DNA of 64,000 nt from Apus apus. Its lineage: Eukaryota; Chordata; Aves; Apodiformes; Apodidae. Where the stretch lies: assembly GCF_020740795.1 (NCBI RefSeq), contig NC_067293.1, positions 19,968,378 to 20,032,377 of the forward strand. The letters are read 5' to 3'. Below, one piece after another: positions 59,000 to 64,000 of the stretch (its first letter is position 1; each line of letters opens with the position of its first letter). Position numbers and translations under genes: made by a program. A model generated the notes under the pieces. The model was not told the origin of the DNA, did not search any database, and saw nothing but the letters and a program-made list of their open reading frames with translations.

Positions 59000-59950
59000 A
59001 TTTGCACACCCCCGCACTGCCTCCCACCGTGCCCAGCCCTGCCCACCGCTGTGTCCTCACCCCGCAGCCCCGGGCCCGGGCTGATTCCCCGACCCCCTGT
59101 CCCGGCAGCCAGCCAGGCTGGTCCGCCTCAGCCCTTCCCACACACGGGCTGCGATGCAGCGAGAGGAAGACGGGGAGCAAGACCGGGAGGAAGACGGGGA
59201 GGAAGACTAGACGGGGAGGAAGACCAGCCGGTGGGGCGGCGGCGGCTCTGGGGCCGTTTTTCCTGGGAAAGCCCCGGCTCCCCCCAGCACCGGGGCTCCC
59301 CCTGCAGCCCCTCCCAAGCCCCCCGGCCCAGCTGGGGCTGAGCCGAGGGGGGTTCAGCAGCGCAGCCCCGGCCCCACCGCACTCACCTGCCCTCCCGCGC
59401 CGAACCGCCCCGCAGGGAGCAGCTTTGCGGTGCAGCCGCAGCCCCAGGAGCCGCCCGGGACCCCGGCCGTGCCCGGCCCCGGCCCCCCGGCTGCCCATGG
59501 CTGCGGGAAGGGCCGCGGCGGCGGCTCCTCCCCCGCGGGGCCGGGATGCCCCAGGCTGAGCCGCGCTCCGCAGCTGCGGGGAAACGCCCGCGGCCTTTCC
59601 GCCGGTTTCCTCCTCCCCGAGGGACACCCACCAGCAGCCGCTCTAATGGCAGAGGAAGCCGCTCGCCCCAGGGAAAGGGTCCCGCTCTCTCCGTGCCCCC
59701 CGGGCTCTTTCCCTCCGCCGCGTCCCGCAGCATCCCGGGCGCTGCCACCGCCAGCTCCGCTCCTGCCGGGATCCGGCACCATCCCTCCCAGGCTGCCTGG
59801 CACCAGGGCCAGGGGGCAAGGTCAGTGCCGGTTCGGCTGCTCCACGTTTCACCTGCATCCACCTCCACCTGAGGCCCCGCAGCAGCGGAGCGCTGGGGAT
59901 GCTCTGGCCCGCCGCTCCCCCGGGCTGGGTGCAAAGCACTGCCGACCCTT
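59000..59950 (-). promoter_or_regulatory. STARD8: CpG island, likely STARD8 promoter and 5' UTR
   Basis: The most CpG-dense stretch in the window after the coding exon, with many cgg/ccg, gccccgg and ggggcgg-like (Sp1-type) sites and no TATA box near a clear start. A tandem gacggggaggaa-like array lies at 59,157-59,230, downstream of the exon. The transcription start cannot be placed from sequence. A plus-strand promoter here cannot be excluded. Confidence 0.6.
59387..59498 (-). CDS. STARD8: Likely STARD8 first coding exon
   Basis: ATG at 59498-59496 in strong context (GCAGCCATGGGC). It is followed by 36 codons (MGSRGAGAGHGRGPGRLLGL, then RLHRKAAPCGAVRRGRA) and one base, then GTGAGT. The phase joins the SAM exon as ...[15 protein letters not shown]. 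The basic, Gly/Arg-rich peptide is not one I recognise. The frame stays open further upstream, with another ATG at 59,627. Another exon in between, or a different first exon outside the window, remains possible. Confidence 0.5.
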
Positions 59951-62900
59951 CAGGCAGGATTCAGAGCCTCTTCATTAAGAAGAGAAGGAATTAACACGAT
60001 CAGACTGGTCTGCAAACACCTCGGACCTTTTTTTTTTTTTTTTTTTCCACCCCATCTGACCTCTCAGGCTTGGCAATGAAAACCACACAAGTGTTAAAAG
60101 TGCCCACAAAAGCCAGGTTTGCTTGCACAGCCCAGTGCCACCTCCACGCTCAGCAAAGCCCTCTCCAGAAGTACAAACAGGTTATTTCAAGCACAGGAAA
60201 CATCCCTTTTCTTTTTCCTTTTTCATGCAGCTCACATGCCAAAGCTCTTACCGAGGAAAAAGCTCTGTACAGCCAGACCTTCCTGCCAGCTTTCAATGTA
60301 TTTTCTCATTATAATTTCAGGGAAGTGTCACGAGCTGATGCCAGGGGGGCTTGTGTGGGGAAGAAGAACCATTTCCCACTGGAAATAACCACACTCAAAA
60401 CTTTCCTCTTGATCCTTTTGGCCTCATGCAAACTACCCCAAGGATGCAGATGCAAATGTACTTTCTTGCCTGCAATTTCTTTCCAGTTGGTCTCAGTCAC
60501 TCCTTGCAGCCATGGCAGAAACTTGGCGACGTACTGGGCACAAAGCAGCCAAAGGGGGATTTTCCCAGCTCTTTCCCTGCATTTCCCAAGTGCCCTGCAG
60601 CCCAGGCAACACAAGGAAAAAACCTCCCTCCAACCAAGACTCTTCCTTTCTGGCCTTCCAAAAAAATCACCCAATTTGTGATAGGATCCTGCTGTTCTGC
60701 GGGGGGAATCTGCTTTTTGTTAGCTACAGGAAACAGAAAACCTTCCAGACCCTGAAATTAAAGCCCCAGAAGGATGGATGAGATGAGCTGGGGGATGGGG
60801 ATCAGCTACTCCAGCAGTCACTGAGTTTCAGAGCTATAGGAAGTTTTACAGGCAGAAGGGGAACAAGGACAAGAAATGGCCTCATTTTGTGGGCTGGCTG
60901 GGCCTCTTGCCTCTGACAAATAGTTTCCCCACAATCATTTATTGGAAAAAAACAAAGTGTGGCCAAGTCGGGTTTGATTTTCTTTTTACAGTATTTTTTC
61001 TCTTTTCACATTTTTGGCTTGTTTCTCAGGAGCCCATCAAGGCAGCCTGTTCCTCCCTGGGGAAGAGAGGGGGTGGGGAGGGGGGGCTGCTCCAGCCATC
61101 TGCACTGTTGCCCAAAGAGCAAAAAGGTGACACGAGAACAAACCAACAGCATTTAAAATTGTTGTAGGCCAACCCAAACCACTCTATGATTCTACCTTCA
61201 CAGGAGTTCTCTGCACGCCCGTATCACTGCCATGATGGTTCCTGTTAATTAACCAAGGATGTAATTATGTGCATGGCTCCAGGGATTTACAAGGGAGCTC
61301 TCCATGCAGCTCTCCATGAGGCTGCAGGGAAGCAGGAGCTTCTAGAAAGCATCTGGGTGTTTTGGAGGTGCCAAGGGGGCAGTGCCCAGCACAGCATGGA
61401 GAAAGGTGTCCTGTTTGGAGCAATGTGGAAGGCTCTGAGCAGCACATTCCCCAAGCACCGACTCATGGGGGACAGGCAGGAAACGACAGAGCTTGCAAGC
61501 CTGGCTCTGCCTGCCAGCCTGCCTCCTCAGGGAAATTAAACCAATATGGAGAAACACGTATCAAAGAGCTCAGAGGTTCAAAAATAACCTCAAGGGTTCA
61601 CTGAGGAGGCTGAAAAGAAAACGCTGGAGATTGTGTCCTGAGCCTGAGGAGATGCTGTCCCCAGCTCCTGAGAAAGAAGACAGTAAGAGTCCTCAAGTTG
61701 CCTTGGAAGGGTGATTTTTAGTTTATAAATGCTGGCTTTGGAAGCATCTTTTTACTTTTTCTTAAACTTTTGGCTACTTAGTGCTAATTACAAAGCGTTT
61801 TCCACTAGTTAGGCAAGGGACCAATTCCCAGTGCTAGGAGTGTGCCCAGGACTAAGGCCACAGAGGCTGGAGCAGAAGGAATGAGAATACTTGAGAAACA
61901 ACCTTCTTCATTTCTGAAGAGTAACCAGAAGAGTAGCAGAGCCACCCAAGGTCAGGTGCTGCTGCTCCCAGGCCAGCCCAGGCAGGGCTCTGTGCTGGGG
62001 ACTGTGTGGTTCCAGGAGGGACCTGATGTTACTTTGGGAGGGGGGTTTCAGTGTGATTCACTAGCCCAGAGTGAGCCCTGGCTGGGAAGAGGAAGGAGCA
62101 ACGCTGCCTCCCTTTCATCACATGTCACACAAAACCCACTAATAATCACATTCAGTTCAGCTTTTCAACTTCTGACCTCTCTGCTTGGGATCCACCCAGC
62201 ACCCGTGATCACACTTTCCACCATGTATCAGGCAGCAATTTCTCAGGGAGTCTCAAAAGAGCCCAGAAATGTGTCCCAGCAGTGCACTGGTTTCCTCCCT
62301 GGCATGGATGCTGCAGCCAGAGCACAGCCCTGGTGCCAAGGGCAGCAGTACTGGTCCTTGCATGTCCCAGCACAGCCACCTTGTCACCCCCCTGGTCTGT
62401 CTCCCTTTCAGCCTATTCAAGTAATGACAGAAAAACATCCCATTCCCCCTCTTCTCCCCACAAAAAGAGGGCACCAAATGAATGGTCCACGCCAGGTGAG
62501 GAATGAAGGGCTGGGGCTCAACTACAAACCAACAGAACCAGGGCAGGAGATTTTTGTGTGAAGAGAGAACAACTCAGCTGTGACAACATATCAACAACAG
62601 CTAAATATAGCAGGTTATTTCTGGAGATCCAGATGCTGGGTAAATACAACCTTATTATTTAATGCAGGGGCAAAAGTTCAGCCGAGTCCCTCATGCTTCT
62701 TTTCCCTGTTATTTCCCCATGTCCAGGCACAGAACCCCACTCCTGGAACCCTGTACTCCCATCACTGCCTGGCTGCACTGAAGGAAGCCAGGAGCTCAGT
62801 CCCTGTCCCTCAGCAGTCAGAGGAGGCCACTGCTTAATGACATTTGCAGAGCACACTCCCAACCCTGCTTCTGGAGAGATCTGATCCTGCCCTCGGCAGG

Positions 62901-63555
62901 AATTTTTTTGGAGAATGCAGCTCTTGCATTCACGGCTGGTGCAGGAGCCTTTCCTCTCTGCTTTGTGCAGAACAATACATGGGAAGTGAATGTCAGAGAG
63001 GAAGTGGAGGGTTCAGAAATCCATGGGAACCTGGCCCTGGCTGGGACTGCTCCAGTGGGATGGAGCAGCACAGCCAGCACTGTGTCCCCCACAGCCAGGG
63101 CTGCCCACAGGAGGGGACCCACGGGGCGCGGGGAGGTGGGGTGGGACAGGGCCACAGGGCCACCCGCTGGCACTGCAGGATGAGGCTGCTCTCCCTCCCA
63201 GCAACACACTGCACAGCTTGGGCTGGTTTGTCTCAAAAATCAGATTTCTGGGGGGGTTTCCTGCGGTGCAAATTGTCTGAGATACCATGACCCTGCCCGT
63301 GGAGGGGGGCTTCTGGCAAGGGTCCCTCAGGGCAAGCTGCCAGCACCAGCAATGCTCCATGGGGCTGGCAGCCACTGCCAGGAGGACACTGGTCCCCAGG
63401 TACTCCTGCTGAAATGGTCACCTCCAAGCAAGCAGATGAAATCCAAGCTTCTTTTCCACTGTTACTGCTGAGGGAGCCAAGCATGCCATACCCAGCTCTT
63501 CTGTTGGCAGTGGGCAGCAGCAGCAGCTCTGCACAGCCAGTGTCTAAGGTCACTT
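59951..63555. other. Flank upstream of the CpG island
   Basis: No recognisable gene. A T19 tract lies at 60028-60046 and a tiny CR1 tail at 61160-61198. Reading frames up to about 240 codons have no recognisable domain. Confidence 0.5.
61160..61198 (+). mobile_element. CR1 LINE terminal scrap, plus strand
   Basis: Only the last part of a CR1: aggccaacccaaaccactct followed by atgattcta. Confidence 0.65.
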
Positions 63556-63918
63556 GGATTGTTCAGCTCGGAGAAGAGGAGGCTGAGGGGTGACCTCACT
63601 GCAGTCTGTGGTTCCTCAGGAGGGAAGAGATGGGACAGGTCCTGATCTCGTCACTCCTGTGACCAGAGACAGGACTGGGGGAAATGGCAGAAGCTGCATC
63701 AGGGCAGGTTTAGGTTGGATATCAGGAAAAGGTTTATTCACCCAGAGGGTGGTTGAGCACTGGAACAAGCTCCCAGGGCAGTGGTCCCAGCACCAAGCCT
63801 GCCTGGGTTCCAGAAGCATTTGGATGATGCTCTCAGGCACATGGTGTGATTCTTGGGGTGCCCTGCACAGGGACAGGAGTTGGACTCGATGATCCTGATG
63901 GGTCCCTTCCAACACATA
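63556..63918 (+). mobile_element. CR1 LINE 3' end, plus strand
   Basis: Begins gttcagctcggagaagagga and runs through gacctcactgcagtctgtgg, caggtttaggttggatatca, ttggactcgatgatcctgat and cccttccaac. It is almost the same as the nested copy at 2335-2622, so both belong to one CR1 subfamily. Confidence 0.92.
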
Positions 63919-64000
63919 GAATCACAGAACCATTCAGTTTGGAGAAGCCCCTTGGGATCACCCAGTCCAACCATCATCCCTGCTCTACAAAGGTCTCCCC
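63918..64000 (-). mobile_element. CR1 LINE 3' end, minus strand, cut by the window edge
   Basis: agaatcacagaaccattcag, then gatcacccagtccaaccatc: the inverted start of another CR1, back to back with the previous copy. Confidence 0.85.

Overview
The window looks like a bird chromosome. It holds at least nine fragments of CR1 non-LTR retrotransposons, several ending in the typical short CR1 3' repeat (attctatgattctatgat). The genes are multi-exon, several introns are short, and there are GC-rich CpG islands. Two protein-coding genes can be read with confidence. They converge tail to tail. No complete novel multi-gene system is visible.

Region 1 (62-12134, + strand): the 3' part of a leucine-rich-repeat relaxin-family peptide receptor. 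Ten LRR exons (nine of 72 nt and one of 75 nt, all in the same splice phase) lead into four exons that encode the whole seven-transmembrane module and a short cytoplasmic tail. All splice phases agree and give 588 codons before the stop. The signal peptide, LDLa module and first LRRs lie left of the window. The protein is intermediate between RXFP1 and RXFP2, and its neighbour is STARD8. It is therefore best called the third, RXFP2-like, paralogue.

Region 2 (12135-13691): the tail-to-tail junction. STARD8 has a good poly(A) signal only about 140 bp from the receptor's stop codon, so the two 3' UTRs probably overlap.

Region 3 (13692-26661, - strand): thirteen coding exons of STARD8 (DLC3), a Rho GTPase-activating protein with SAM, serine-rich linker, RhoGAP and START parts. 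They join in one frame with no break (1056 residues).

Region 4 (26662-59386): a very long, mostly unremarkable intron of STARD8. It contains CR1 fragments, microsatellites, a second CpG-rich segment at 51.9-52.25 kb with a minus-strand splice donor, and a pair of minus-strand poly(A) signals at 50.57 kb.

Region 5 (59.0-59.95 kb): a CpG island holding the most likely STARD8 promoter and first coding exon. A strong-context ATG opens 37 codons whose splice donor matches the phase of the SAM exon. The resulting model is 1093 residues, close to the DLC family size.

Region 6 (59.95-64.0 kb): non-coding flank ending in two CR1 fragments, one cut by the window edge.

The two genes are not known to act together: the receptor signals through G proteins for relaxin/INSL3-type hormones, and STARD8 turns off Rho at focal adhesions. 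Their linkage mirrors RXFP2 with STARD13 and is best read as an old whole-genome-duplication relic.
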